Shown one piece after another: positions 18,934 to 28,042 of a DNA stretch of 64,000 bases. The notes under the pieces are model-generated. The model did not search any database. It saw only the letters and a list, made by a program, of their open reading frames with translations, and was not told the origin of the DNA. This stretch comes from Sphingomonadales bacterium (lineage in GTDB: Bacteria; Pseudomonadota; Alphaproteobacteria; Sphingomonadales; Sphingomonadaceae), in assembly GCA_027486415.1 (NCBI GenBank), contig JAIXPC010000011.1, forward strand, positions 169,411-233,410, in the 5' to 3' direction. Position numbers and translations under genes: made by a program. How positions within the stretch are numbered: the stretch's first letter is position 1; each line of letters opens with the position of its first letter.

Positions 18934-19769
18934 TCCCGCTTGCGGCCCTTGTCGCGACCCTCGCCTCGGCGCTGCTCCACGCGGGGTGGAACCTGTTCCT
19001 GAAGGGATCGGCGGGGGATCGGCTGGTTGATCTTGCGGTGCTGGGGCTGGGCGGCAGCCTGTTTGGTGCCGGCCTGATTGCCCTTTTTGGTGCGCCGGCG
19101 CCGGCGGCATGGCCGTTCATCCTCGCCTCCAGCGCCATCCACCTCGTCTATTGGACGGCGCTCACCAGGGGCTATGCGGCGGGTGACATGAGCCATGTCT
19201 ATACCATCGCGCGCGGCATCGCCCCGGCGCTGGTGACGCTGGGCGCGGTGCTGGCCGCCGGCGAGGTGCCGGGCGGGGGGCAGGGGCTGGGCATCGCGGC
19301 GATCAGCGCCGGCGTGATGCTGGTGGGCGTCAACCGGCGCGCGCCCGTCGCCGCAACCGGCTGGGCCCTGCTCACCGGCGCGGCCATCGCCGGCTACAGC
19401 CTCGTCGATGCGCTGGGCGTGCGCGCCAATGGCGACGTGTTCAGCTACAAGGGCTGGGGCGCGATCTTCACCTTCCTGCCGATCAGCCTGTTCGTCATCG
19501 CCCGGCGCGGGCCGGCGCGCTTTGCCGCATTGGCGGCGGGGCGCTGGCGGGTGGGGATGATCGCCGGGGCGGTATCCAGCGCGGGCTTCATGCTGGTGCT
19601 GTGGGCGCAGATGCGCGCGCCCATTGGCCCGATCACGGCGCTGCGCGAAACATCGGTGCTGTTCGGCGCGGCACTGGCGGCGCTGCTGCTGAAGGAACAG
19701 GTGGGCGGGCGGCGCTGGGCCGGGGCGCTGGTGGTGTGTGCCGGCGCGATGCTGATCGGGCTGGGCTGA
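18930..19769 (+). CDS. EamA/DMT-superfamily transporter
   Basis: 279 residues with ten predicted membrane helices in two EamA repeats (LHAGWNLFLKGS near residues 16-27, ITALRETSVLFGAALAALLL near the end). Family members transport metabolites such as amino acids, sugars or nucleotide precursors; the substrate is unknown. The start is a TTG at 18930 that overlaps the nitroreductase stop (TTGA), which suggests coupling. The 3' end carries a stop-codon-spanning tandem duplication. Confidence 0.85.
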   Translation: MIPLAALVATLASALLHAGWNLFLKGSAGDRLVDLAVLGLGGSLFGAGLIALFGAPAPAAWPFILASSAIHLVYWTALTRGYAAGDMSHVYTIARGIAPALVTLGAVLAAGEVPGGGQGLGIAAISAGVMLVGVNRRAPVAATGWALLTGAAIAGYSLVDALGVRANGDVFSYKGWGAIFTFLPISLFVIARRGPARFAALAAGRWRVGMIAGAVSSAGFMLVLWAQMRAPIGPITALRETSVLFGAALAALLLKEQVGGRRWAGALVVCAGAMLIGLG

Positions 19770-19779
19770 TCGGGCTGGG
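19752..19779. repeat. 14-bp tandem duplication across the EamA stop codon
   Basis: The unit CTGATCGGGCTGGG occurs twice (19752-19765 and 19766-19779) and then begins a third time (CTGATC). The EamA TGA lies in the second unit. A sister case with an 11-bp unit sharing CTGATCGGGC is at the end of the dehydrogenase gene (54553-54574). Confidence 0.85.
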
Positions 19780-19783
19780 CTGA

Positions 19784-20473
19784 TCAGGCCTCCCGGCGCG
19801 GCAGGCCCATCAGCTTGCGGGTGCGATCGATGAAGGCGCGATTGTCGGCATTGCCATCCTTCAGTGGCGAATGTTCGGGCACTTTCAGGCCGCGCTGCAC
19901 GGCCGGGCGTTCGGCGATGCGCGCCAGCCAGGTGACCAGATTGGGGTAGGGCGCGATTTCGACGCCCGTCCAGCCGGCGGTGCGCGCCCAGCAGAAATGC
20001 GCGATATCGGCGATGGAAAATTCGTCAGCGAGGAACTCGCGGCCATCCAGCCGCGCGTCGAGGATGGCAAACAGTCGCTTCACCTCGCCCAGGTAACGCC
20101 CCTGCACCGCCGGTAGCCGTTCCGGCCAGTAATGGCCGAACATGTTGGCCTGGCCCATCATCGGGCCCAGTCCGCCCACCTGCAGCATCAGCCACTGCAT
20201 GGCGGTGGAGCGGCCCTCGCGGTCGGCAGGCAGCAGCCGCCCGGTCTTTTCCGCCAGCCACAACAGGATCGCACCCGATTCCATGATGGCAAAGCCGTCG
20301 TCGACAAGGCAGGGCACCTTGCCGTTGGGATTGAGTTTCAGGAACGCCGGCTGCTTCTGCTCACCGCCATTCAGATCAAGCGTCTTCACCTCGTAATCGA
20401 GGCCCAGTTCCTCCAGCGCGATGGAGATCTTGTAGCCGTCGGGCGTCGGCGCGGTGAACAGGGTGATGCTCAT
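19784..20473 (-). CDS. glutathione S-transferase family protein
   Basis: 229 residues. The N-terminal thioredoxin-like domain opens MSITLFTAPTPDGYKISIAL and contains LKLNPNGKVPCLVDDGFAIM (about residues 45-64), with the cis-Pro and glutathione-binding residues; the helical domain follows with ADEFSIADIAHFCW. The PDGYK and NGGEQKQPAFLKLNPNGK features resemble the Nu-class YfcG/YghU GSTs, known for disulfide reductase activity. It lies 19 bp after uvrC on the same strand. Confidence 0.9.
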   Translation of the reverse strand: MSITLFTAPTPDGYKISIALEELGLDYEVKTLDLNGGEQKQPAFLKLNPNGKVPCLVDDGFAIMESGAILLWLAEKTGRLLPADREGRSTAMQWLMLQVGGLGPMMGQANMFGHYWPERLPAVQGRYLGEVKRLFAILDARLDGREFLADEFSIADIAHFCWARTAGWTGVEIAPYPNLVTWLARIAERPAVQRGLKVPEHSPLKDGNADNRAFIDRTRKLMGLPRREA

Positions 20474-20492
20474 GTCGTGTCAGCCTACGCCG

Positions 20493-22412
20493 CTATCCAT
20501 TCGGGTGGAAGTGCTGCCAGATCGCCAGCGCCATCGCCTTGGAAATGCCCGGCGCGCGTTCCAGATCCGCCAACGTCGCTCCTTTCACCGCACGGCTGGT
20601 GCCGAAATGCAGCAACAGCGCCTTCTTGCGCGACGGGCCGATGCCCGGCACTTCGTCCAGCGGGCTTTGGGTCAGCGATTTCGCCCGCTTGGCGCGGTGG
20701 GCGCCGATGGCAAAGCGGTGCGCCTCGTCGCGCAGGCGCTGCAGGAAGAACAGCACGGGCGCGTTGGGCGGCAGGCTGATCTCGCGGCCCGATGGCAGGT
20801 GGAAGATCTCGCGCCCGGCGTTGCGATCCGGCCCCTTGGCGACGCCAACGATGGCAACATCACCGACGCCCAGCTCCTCCAGCGCCGCGACAACGGCAGC
20901 GACCTGGCCCTTGCCGCCGTCGATCAGGCACAGATCGGGCCAGGCGCCGCTGGTGCGGTCCGGATCTTCGCGATCAAGGCGGGCAAAACGCCGGGTGAGC
21001 ATCGCCTTCATCATGGCGAAATCGTCGCCAGGCACGAAGTCGCCGCCTTCCATGTTGAACTTGCGATACTGGCCCTTTTCAAAACCTTCCGGGCCGGAAA
21101 CCACCATGGCACCCAGCGCATTCGTGCCCTGGATATGGCTGTTGTCGTAAATCTCGATGCGGCGCGGCGGAGCGTCGAGATCGAACAGCTCGGCCAGTTC
21201 GCGCAGCAACTTGCCCTGCGTCGTGGTTTCGGCGCGGCGGCGCTGGATGGCTTCCTCGGCATTGCGCTGCGCCTGTTCGACCAGCCGGCAGGCCGGGCCG
21301 CGCTTCGGATGGCGCAGGCTCACGCGCCGACTGGCCTTTGCTGACAGCGCATCGGCGATCAGGTCGGCTTCGGGCAGGGTGCGATCCAGCAGCAGCTCGC
21401 GCGGCGGCGGCAATTCCTCATACAGCTGGGCGATGAAGCTTTGCAGAACCTCGGCCTCGTCCACGCCTTCGGTATGGCCGGGGAAAAAGCTGCGGTGACC
21501 CCAGTTCTGGCCGCCGCGGATGAAGAACAATTGCACGCACATGGCGCCGCCGTCGGTGGCCATGGCGATCACGTCGGCATCGGTGGCCGCGCCTTCGGCG
21601 TTGATGGCCTGGCTGCCCTGGATGAAGGTCAGCGCCTTCAGCCGGTCGCGCAGGACGGCGGCACGCTCGAAGTCCATGGCTTCGGCGGCGGCCTGCATGG
21701 CGCCCGCCAGCTTCTTCTGCGCCTCCTGCGTGCGGCCCGACAGGAAGTTCTTGGCATCATTGGCCAATTCGGCATAGCCGGCGGCATCGATGCGCCCCGT
21801 GCACGGCGCCGAACAGCGCTTGATTTGATAGAGCAGGCACGGCCGATCACGGTTGGCAAAGAAACTGTCCGTGCAGCTTCTGAGCAGGAACACCTTCTGC
21901 AGGGCGTTCAGCGTGGCATTCACCGCCCCGGCACTGGCGAACGGGCCATAGTAACTGCCCTTGGCCACGCGCGCGCCGCGATGCTTGGAAATGCGCGGAA
22001 AATCATGGTCTTCGCGCAGCAGGATGAAGGGGAAGCTTTTGTCATCCCGCAACAGCACGTTGTAGGGTGGGCGGTAGCGCTTGATCAGCTGCGCTTCCAG
22101 CAGCAGCGCTTCGGCCTCGCTGTTGGTGGTCACGATCTCCATCGACCGCGTTTGCGACACCATGCGCTGCAGGCGGCGGGGCAGGCGGGCCACCTGCGTA
22201 TAGTTGGTCACCCGGTTCTTCAGCGCCCGCGCCTTGCCGACATACAGCACGTCGCCGCCGGCATCGATCATGCGATAGACGCCCGGCCGCACCGGCAGGG
22301 TCTTCACCACACTGCGGATGGCGGCGACGCCCTGATCAAGATCGGGCGCCTCCTTGCCGCGCACCGTCCAGGTCTGCGACTCTTCGGAAAAACGATCGGG
22401 GGTTTCGGACAT
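20493..22412 (-). CDS. uvrC: excinuclease ABC subunit C
   Basis: 639 residues, full length. It makes both incisions around bulky lesions in nucleotide-excision repair. The N-terminal GIY-YIG nuclease domain is PVRPGVYRMIDAGGDVLYVG (about residues 41-60), followed by a UVR domain that pairs with UvrB (AMQAAAEAMDFERAAVLRD). The RNase-H-like second nuclease includes RIEIYDNSHIQGTNALGAMV and DLCLIDGGKGQVAA, and the C-terminal helix-hairpin-helix segment EVPGIGPSRKKALLLHFG. Confidence 0.96.
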   Translation of the reverse strand: MSETPDRFSEESQTWTVRGKEAPDLDQGVAAIRSVVKTLPVRPGVYRMIDAGGDVLYVGKARALKNRVTNYTQVARLPRRLQRMVSQTRSMEIVTTNSEAEALLLEAQLIKRYRPPYNVLLRDDKSFPFILLREDHDFPRISKHRGARVAKGSYYGPFASAGAVNATLNALQKVFLLRSCTDSFFANRDRPCLLYQIKRCSAPCTGRIDAAGYAELANDAKNFLSGRTQEAQKKLAGAMQAAAEAMDFERAAVLRDRLKALTFIQGSQAINAEGAATDADVIAMATDGGAMCVQLFFIRGGQNWGHRSFFPGHTEGVDEAEVLQSFIAQLYEELPPPRELLLDRTLPEADLIADALSAKASRRVSLRHPKRGPACRLVEQAQRNAEEAIQRRRAETTTQGKLLRELAELFDLDAPPRRIEIYDNSHIQGTNALGAMVVSGPEGFEKGQYRKFNMEGGDFVPGDDFAMMKAMLTRRFARLDREDPDRTSGAWPDLCLIDGGKGQVAAVVAALEELGVGDVAIVGVAKGPDRNAGREIFHLPSGREISLPPNAPVLFFLQRLRDEAHRFAIGAHRAKRAKSLTQSPLDEVPGIGPSRKKALLLHFGTSRAVKGATLADLERAPGISKAMALAIWQHFHPNG

Positions 22413-22485
22413 CTCGCCAGCAGCCCTAAACCCGCGGCCGGGGCGCTGTCATGGCAAAATCGCGAACGGGTGCTAGGGGTGCGGC

Positions 22486-23721
22486 ATGATGATTCGCCTG
22501 TTGCTGGCCGCCTTTGCGGCGCTCACCCTTGCTGCCTGCGGGACGCGCGACGCACCGCCGGCCACGCCGTCCTCAGCGGTTGCCGTGAAGGCGACCCCGG
22601 TCATCCTGATCTCCGTCGATGGCCTGCGCGCCGATTATCTGAAACGTGGCATCACGCCCACCATCAGCGCGCTGGCGGCGCGCGGCGTCACCACGCCGGC
22701 GATGCGGCCCAGCTTTCCCTCGCTCACCTTCCCCAATCACTACAGCATCGTCACCGGCCTGCGCCCCGATCGCCACGGCATCGTCAACAACAACATGGAT
22801 GATCCTGAGCTGGGCCGCTTTGCCCTGTCGATCCGCAGCGCGGTGGAGGATGCCCGCTGGTGGAACGATGGCGAACCGCTGTGGGTGACGGCCGAACGCG
22901 CCGGCATCCCCACCGCCACCATGTTCTGGCCGGGCAGCGAGGCTGCGATCCGTGGGCAACGCCCGCGCCACTGGCTGCCGTTCGATGGCAAGAAGCCCGA
23001 AGGCGAGCGCGTCGATCAGCTGCTGGCCTGGCTCGATCAGCAGCCGCAGGCGCGCTTTGCCACGCTCTATTTCGATACGGTCGATCATGATGGCCATGAA
23101 TTCGGCCCCGATTCCGCGCAGGTGAACGCCGCGCTGGCCGCCGTCGATGCCCAGATCGCCCGCCTGCTGGCCGGGCTGCAGCAGCGCGGCATCGATGCCA
23201 ACATCATCCTGGTCGCCGATCATGGCATGGCGCAGGTGTCGAGCGCGCGCAGCATCTTCCTCAACACCCTCATTGATCCGGCCCACGTGCAACTGGTGGC
23301 CGGCGGCGCCGTCGCCAGCATCAACCCGCGCCCCGGGCAGGATGCGGCCGTGAAGGCCGCGCTGCTGCGCCGCCATGATCACATGCAGTGCTGGGAAAAG
23401 GGCCGGCTGCCGCAACGCCTGCATTATGGCACCCATCGCCGCGTGCCGGCCATCATCTGCGCCGCTGATGTCGGCTGGATGATCTGGCTCACCCCGCCGC
23501 CGGCCGATCGCGGGCCGTCGCTGGGCGGCATGCACGGTTATGATCCGGCCGCGCCTGAAATGGCGGCCAGCTTCGTCGCCGCCGGCCCGGCCTTCCGCCA
23601 GGGCGTGGTGCTGGCGCCGTTCGACAATGTCGATGTCCACCCGCTGCTGCTGCGCCTGCTGGGCCTGCCGCCGATGCAGACGGACGGCGATCCCAAGGCG
23701 CTGGCCCGGGCGCTGAAATGA
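22486..23721 (+). CDS. ectonucleotide pyrophosphatase/phosphodiesterase, lipoprotein
   Basis: 411 residues. A lipobox (LTLAAC, lipidated C18) predicts an outer-membrane or periplasmic lipoprotein. It belongs to the alkaline-phosphatase superfamily NPP branch, with D45 in ISVDGLRADY, catalytic T81 in FPSLTFPNHYSIVTGLRPD, and later metal ligands in DTVDHDGHEFGPDS and VADHGMAQ. Members hydrolyse nucleotide phosphodiesters or lysophospholipids. It is divergent from uvrC (73-bp gap) and may help scavenge phosphate or nucleotides. Confidence 0.9.
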   Translation: MMIRLLLAAFAALTLAACGTRDAPPATPSSAVAVKATPVILISVDGLRADYLKRGITPTISALAARGVTTPAMRPSFPSLTFPNHYSIVTGLRPDRHGIVNNNMDDPELGRFALSIRSAVEDARWWNDGEPLWVTAERAGIPTATMFWPGSEAAIRGQRPRHWLPFDGKKPEGERVDQLLAWLDQQPQARFATLYFDTVDHDGHEFGPDSAQVNAALAAVDAQIARLLAGLQQRGIDANIILVADHGMAQVSSARSIFLNTLIDPAHVQLVAGGAVASINPRPGQDAAVKAALLRRHDHMQCWEKGRLPQRLHYGTHRRVPAIICAADVGWMIWLTPPPADRGPSLGGMHGYDPAAPEMAASFVAAGPAFRQGVVLAPFDNVDVHPLLLRLLGLPPMQTDGDPKALARALK

Positions 23722-23780
23722 CCGCCTGCGCGCATCTGCACATTGCGCCGGCGCGGCCAAGCGCCTAGGCCGCGCCGCCT

Positions 23781-24542
23781 ATGACCGCCCATCCCACCCG
23801 AACCGCGATCGTCACCGGCGGTGCCAAGCGCATCGGCGGCGCCATCACCCGCGCGCTGGTGGCTGATGGCTGGCACGTGCTGATCCACTGCAACCAGAGC
23901 CGGCCCGATGCCGAGGCGCTTGCCGCCGAGCTGGGCCATGCCAGCGTTGTCGCTGCCGATCTGGCCGATCCGCAGGCGGCCGTGATCATCATGGCGGCCT
24001 GTGCCGGCCTGCCGCCGGCCCGCCTGCTGGTGAACTGCGCCAGCCGCTTCGTCTATGACCGGATCGAGGATTTCACGGCGGACGAATTCGATATCCACAT
24101 GGCGGTCAACCTGCGCGCTCCGGCGCTGCTCACCCGTGCCTTTGCCGCTGCGCTGCCCGACCCGATCGACTGCCCGGCGCTGGTCATCAACCTGCTTGAT
24201 GCCAAGCTGGCCAGCCTCAATCCGGATTTCTTCACCTACACGCTGTCCAAGATCGGCTTTGACGGCCTGACAGAGCTGACCGCGCGATCCTATGCACCGC
24301 GCCTGCGCTGCGTTGGCATCGCACCCGCTGTCACCCTGGTCTCTGGCCCGCAAAGCCGCGAGAATTTCGATGCCGTCCACGGCATGAACCCGCTGGGCAA
24401 GGGCGTCACGGTCGATGATATCGTCGCCGCGTTGCGCTTTGCCATCGCTACGCCCACCTACAACGCGCAAACCATCGTGCTGGATGGCGGGCAACGCCTG
24501 CTTGGCCTGCCACGCGATGTCGCCCACATGGTAGATCTGTGA
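23781..24542 (+). CDS. SDR-family oxidoreductase, FolM-like pteridine reductase
   Basis: 253-residue Rossmann-fold reductase with the arginine-containing cofactor motif TGGAKRIGGAITRALVADGW (about residues 12-31), which favours NADPH, the N-C-A-S strand end and the catalytic YTLSK. It closely resembles FolM/PTR1 dihydromonapterin or dihydrofolate reductases. Its one-base overlap with folB (TGATG) strongly supports a pterin substrate. The gene symbol folM is likely but kept open because the subfamily boundary cannot be tested here. Confidence 0.82.
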   Translation: MTAHPTRTAIVTGGAKRIGGAITRALVADGWHVLIHCNQSRPDAEALAAELGHASVVAADLADPQAAVIIMAACAGLPPARLLVNCASRFVYDRIEDFTADEFDIHMAVNLRAPALLTRAFAAALPDPIDCPALVINLLDAKLASLNPDFFTYTLSKIGFDGLTELTARSYAPRLRCVGIAPAVTLVSGPQSRENFDAVHGMNPLGKGVTVDDIVAALRFAIATPTYNAQTIVLDGGQRLLGLPRDVAHMVDL

Positions 24543-24967
24543 TGCCCGATACTGTGCCGCCCCCGACCACGATCGATCCGATGGCGCCCGGCCTGGTGCC
24601 GCGCCACCTCGCCATCCGCAGCCGCAAGCTGTTCCTGGAGGACTTCGATCTGCCGGTCGATATCGGCTTCCACCCGTTCGAGGTAGGATCGCCGCAGACG
24701 CTGCGACTGAACATCGAAGTGTGGGTGGACGCGGATCACTTCCCGCGCTGCGACACGGTGGCCCAGGCCTGGGATTATGATTTCCTGCGCAAATCGGTGC
24801 TGGCGCTGGTTGAAGGGCGCCGCTTCAACCTGCAGGAAACCGTCGTGCACGCCGTGTATGACATGGTCGCGGCGCGCGCCGGCGTGACGGCCCTGCGCGT
24901 TTCCACCCGCAAGCCGGACGTTTACCCTGACTGCCGCGCTGTCGGAGTCGAATTGTCGTCCTTCTAA
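24542..24967 (+). CDS. folB: dihydroneopterin aldolase
   Basis: 141-residue protein of the FolB fold, which cleaves 7,8-dihydroneopterin to hydroxymethyl-dihydropterin, the FolK substrate. Key features are LEDFDLPVDIGFHPFEVGSP (about residues 34-53) with the conserved Gly-x-His, NLQETVVHAVYDMV containing the usual active-site Glu, and VSTRKPDVYPDCRAVGVEL, in which a lysine precedes the pterin pocket. The ATG at 24542 overlaps the upstream SDR stop. An extra N-terminal extension of about 30 residues precedes the domain. Confidence 0.88.
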   Translation: MPDTVPPPTTIDPMAPGLVPRHLAIRSRKLFLEDFDLPVDIGFHPFEVGSPQTLRLNIEVWVDADHFPRCDTVAQAWDYDFLRKSVLALVEGRRFNLQETVVHAVYDMVAARAGVTALRVSTRKPDVYPDCRAVGVELSSF

Positions 24968-25779
24968 CCGGTCTTGCCGCAGGGCCCCAGGCTGGCAATC
25001 GCATTGCGCCAGTCCTGCGCCAGGGCGGCGTCATTGCCGCCCGCAGCGGCCGGCAATTGCGCCGGCAGGAAGCAGGCGAGCCGATACCAGAGCAGGGTGC
25101 CGGGCCGCACGCGCTCGGCTGATTCGTCGATGATGTCGCCGCGCGCCACCAGCACGCGCCGCACCTCGCCGGGGCGATTCTGCACCACCAGCGTGGCCGG
25201 TTTGCCATCGGCGGTGGTCAGGAAGAACTGGCTCTCGCTCTCGCCGCTGACGGTGCCATCGGCGCGAAAGCCGTTCGATACGCCGCGGATCACCGGCACC
25301 TTGCCCGAACGCTGATCCGTGACCACGGCCCGCACCGTATCGGCCAGCGCGGTGTCAAAGGGCTGCTGCCCGCGGCGGGAGACCAGGCGCGTGCTGCCGT
25401 CGGGCGCTGGCGGCAGCACAAAGGCGAGCACGTCCGTGCCCTTCACGGCCGGCGGTCTTCCGCGCGAATCCTGCGGTGCGTCCCACAGATATTGCAGGCT
25501 CCCCCCCATGCCGCCGGGTGCCACCAGCACGTTCGACACCGCTGCAGTCACCAGAAAGCGCACGCGGCTGGGCGCGACATCAGGGGCCGCCTTGCCGGAA
25601 AGACGTTGCGCTTTCGTAATTGTGGCACGCACGATCACCGGCGCGGCGAGGGCCAGTTCGGCAGTGTCGGCAAAGCCTGCCAGCCGGTCCGACGCGGCAA
25701 GGGCAGGGGCGGGAGACTGTGCCCGAGCCGGCGCAAATATGGCCAGAATCAGGCAGATGGGGAGAATCGTGTGCCGCAT
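24964..25779 (-). CDS. secreted protein of unknown function
   Basis: 271 residues with a clear signal peptide (ILPICLILAIFAPARAQ). The mature part is soluble with mixed beta-rich segments (RVRFLVTAAVSNVLVA, KGTDVLAFVLPPAP, GKPATLVVQNRPGEVRRVLV), and both C-terminal Cys residues (ACFLPAQ and SLGPCGKTG) could form a disulfide. It has no recognisable catalytic motif. It converges on folB with a four-base overlap. The 268-bp gap upstream toward tonB contains a CGCAA-N5-TTGCG inverted repeat (25862-25876) and possible promoter elements; nothing firmer can be said. Confidence 0.6.
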   Translation of the reverse strand: MRHTILPICLILAIFAPARAQSPAPALAASDRLAGFADTAELALAAPVIVRATITKAQRLSGKAAPDVAPSRVRFLVTAAVSNVLVAPGGMGGSLQYLWDAPQDSRGRPPAVKGTDVLAFVLPPAPDGSTRLVSRRGQQPFDTALADTVRAVVTDQRSGKVPVIRGVSNGFRADGTVSGESESQFFLTTADGKPATLVVQNRPGEVRRVLVARGDIIDESAERVRPGTLLWYRLACFLPAQLPAAAGGNDAALAQDWRNAIASLGPCGKTG

Positions 25780-26047
25780 GAATGAAGGCTAGCGGCCATC
25801 CCCCCATCCCCGCAACCCGGCAGATTCCCGCGCGTTTTACCTCCGCATTGCAACAGGTTCGCGCAACGAAATTGCGTGGGGAAAACGACGTAGCGACGAA
25901 AAGTTCGGCGGGATTGTGGCAAAAAGCCGGTTGCGGCCATCGCCGGCTTGCGGCTAGAGGATGTTCGTCCAAGGGAACGGCGCAGGGTTTGAGGGGGGTC
26001 CTCTGTCCGCGGCTTTCCCCTTAAATCGAGGGAGTGCCAGACCAGCC

Positions 26048-26695
26048 ATGTCATACATGGACCAACCTGGGATGAGCAAAAACCGACAGATCGCGCTGGT
26101 GGCCGTCGCCGCTCTGCACGTCCTGTTGGGATATGCCATCGTATCGGGCTTCGCCATTTCCGTGGTGAAGAAGATCGTCGAGCCGATCGAGGCTGTGAAC
26201 GTGAAGGAAGAGGCGCCGCCGCCGGAAGAGCCGCCGCCCCCGCCGCCGAAGGAAATCGAAATTCCGCCGTACGTGCCGCCACCCGAGGTGTCGGTGCAGT
26301 CCGAAGCGGCCCCCACCATCACCACGCAGTCGACCATCTCGCGGCCCGATCCGCCCGTGGTCGCGCCGCCCGCGCCGCCGGCCCCGCCGGCTCCGCCCGC
26401 CGTCGCGCCGCAGCCGGCGACGCCGAAGGGCCGTGGCAACGTGTTTTCCGATGACGATTATCCCAGCGCCAGCCGCGCTGCGGAAGAAGAAGGCGTGACC
26501 CGTGTCTCGTACGTGGTCGGCGTCGATGGCCGAGTGACCCAGTGCGAAATCGTGCAGTCCAGCGGCTTCAAGCGGCTTGATGATGCGACCTGCGCCATCA
26601 TTCAGCGCCGTTTCCGGTTCAATCCGGCCACCCGTGACGGTCAACCCGTTCCGGAACGCAAGACCCAGCCGGTGCGCTGGCGCCTGACCAACTGA
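26048..26695 (+). CDS. tonB: energy transducer TonB
   Basis: 215 residues. A single N-terminal membrane helix (about residues 14-34), a long Pro/Glu-rich periplasmic spacer (about 55-130) and a C-terminal TonB domain (SYVVGVDGRVTQCEIVQSSG and IIQRRFRFNPATRDGQPVPE) give the expected order. It transmits proton-motive energy to outer-membrane TonB-dependent receptors. It leads a tonB-exbB-exbD-exbD cluster. The start at 26048 is the first ATG with a family-like N terminus. A longer in-frame extension was rejected. Confidence 0.93.
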   Translation: MSYMDQPGMSKNRQIALVAVAALHVLLGYAIVSGFAISVVKKIVEPIEAVNVKEEAPPPEEPPPPPPKEIEIPPYVPPPEVSVQSEAAPTITTQSTISRPDPPVVAPPAPPAPPAPPAVAPQPATPKGRGNVFSDDDYPSASRAAEEEGVTRVSYVVGVDGRVTQCEIVQSSGFKRLDDATCAIIQRRFRFNPATRDGQPVPERKTQPVRWRLTN

Positions 26696-26755
26696 GCAAC
26701 ACGCGGGGAGAGGCCGTGAGCCACCCGCACGAACGATAAAACGAGGGAAGAGAAA

Positions 26756-27484
26756 ATGCAGACCGAAGCCGCCGAAAATCCTTATGGCCTGATGGCCGCC
26801 CTTGAACAGGGTGGTGTCATCGCCTGGGCCGTGTTCCTGCTGCTGGTGTTCATGTCGCTCTACAGCTGGTTCATCATCATCACGAAGTATCTCGATCAGC
26901 GCAAGATCAGCGCCGAAGCCGCTGAACTGGAAAAGAAGTTCTGGACCGCCAGCGACCTCAAGACCGGCGCTTCCAAGCTGGAAAAGAACTCGCCGTTCCG
27001 CCAGATCGTTGAAGACGGCCTGCGCGCTGCCGATCACCACGAAGGCCGCCTGACCGACAAGATCGATCAGCACGAGTGGGTGACGATGGCCCTGAACCGT
27101 TCGGTTTCGGCCATTAACGGCAAGCTGACCACCGGCTTCTCGTTCCTGGCCTCGGTCGGTTCGACCTCGCCGTTCGTCGGTCTGTTCGGTACCGTCGTCG
27201 GCATCTATCGCGCGCTGATCAACATCGGCCTCGCTGGTCAGGCCTCGATCGACAAGGTCGCCGGTCCGGTCGGTGAAGCTCTGATCATGACCGCCCTGGG
27301 TCTGGCCGTCGCCGTTCCGGCCGTGCTGGGCTACAACTGGCTGGTCCGTCGCAACAAGGACATCGCCGATCGCCTGAACAACTTCACCGCCGACGTGCAC
27401 GGCGCTCTGGTGTCGGGTGCCCGCATCCAGCGTCCGGTCGCGGCTGCCCCGGCTGCCGCTCCCGCTCCTGCCGTCAAGAAGTGA
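26756..27484 (+). CDS. exbB: MotA/TolQ/ExbB proton channel subunit
   Basis: 242 residues. Three membrane helices can be seen, around VIAWAVFLLLVFMSLYSWFI, FLASVGSTSPFVGLFGTVVG and LIMTALGLAVAVPAVLGYNW. The sequence GLFGTVVGIYRALINIG is the typical TolQ/ExbB signature. It forms the stator channel that energises TonB. A GAGGGAAGAGAAA ribosome site precedes the ATG. Codons such as GTC, GCT and CTG are unusually uniform, consistent with high expression. It is followed 31 bp later by exbD. Confidence 0.94.
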   Translation: MQTEAAENPYGLMAALEQGGVIAWAVFLLLVFMSLYSWFIIITKYLDQRKISAEAAELEKKFWTASDLKTGASKLEKNSPFRQIVEDGLRAADHHEGRLTDKIDQHEWVTMALNRSVSAINGKLTTGFSFLASVGSTSPFVGLFGTVVGIYRALINIGLAGQASIDKVAGPVGEALIMTALGLAVAVPAVLGYNWLVRRNKDIADRLNNFTADVHGALVSGARIQRPVAAAPAAAPAPAVKK

Positions 27485-27515
27485 TCGCCAAGATCACTTG
27501 TGAGGAGATCGTCCG

Positions 27516-27986
27516 ATGGCAATGAGTGTCGGAAATGACAGCGGGGACGAAAATGCACCGATGAACGAGATCAACACGACGCCACTCGTCGACGTCATGT
27601 TGGTTCTCCTGATCATCTTCCTGATCACGGTGCCCGTTGTCATCCAGACCGTGCCGCTCACGCTGCCGACGGTGACCAACGTTCCCACCACGACCAAGCC
27701 GGAAAACGTGCTGATCTCGGTGGATGCGAACTGTGACACCTATTGGGGGCAGACCCTGGTCACCTCCAAGCAGGAACTGCTCGATCGCGGTGTGAAGGCA
27801 CTGAAGGACGAGATTGCCCGCCAGGAAGCCCTGGGTGGCAAGATCGAACTGCCGGAAGTGCACATCCGCGGTGACAAGGACGTGGCCTATCGTTGCGTGG
27901 GTGGGGTCGTCTTCACCATGCAGCGGGCCGGGTTCCTCAAGGTCGGATTCATCTCCGAACCTGTCCCGGGCTTCGTGACGCGCTAA
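27516..27986 (+). CDS. exbD: biopolymer transport protein ExbD (first copy)
   Basis: 156 residues. The N-terminal signal-anchor helix contains EINTTPLVDVMLVLLIIFLI with the conserved proton-translocating Asp D26, followed by a periplasmic domain. It partners ExbB in the TonB energising complex. The periplasmic part includes two cysteines (NCDTYWGQ and RCVGGVVF), which the second ExbD lacks. Spacing to the second exbD is 56 bp with its own AGGAG site. Confidence 0.94.
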   Translation: MAMSVGNDSGDENAPMNEINTTPLVDVMLVLLIIFLITVPVVIQTVPLTLPTVTNVPTTTKPENVLISVDANCDTYWGQTLVTSKQELLDRGVKALKDEIARQEALGGKIELPEVHIRGDKDVAYRCVGGVVFTMQRAGFLKVGFISEPVPGFVTR

Positions 27987-28042
27987 CAAGTTGATGTGGC
28001 CGGCCGCCGTGCCGGCCACACAGAAAGACAGGAGTTGGCCCG

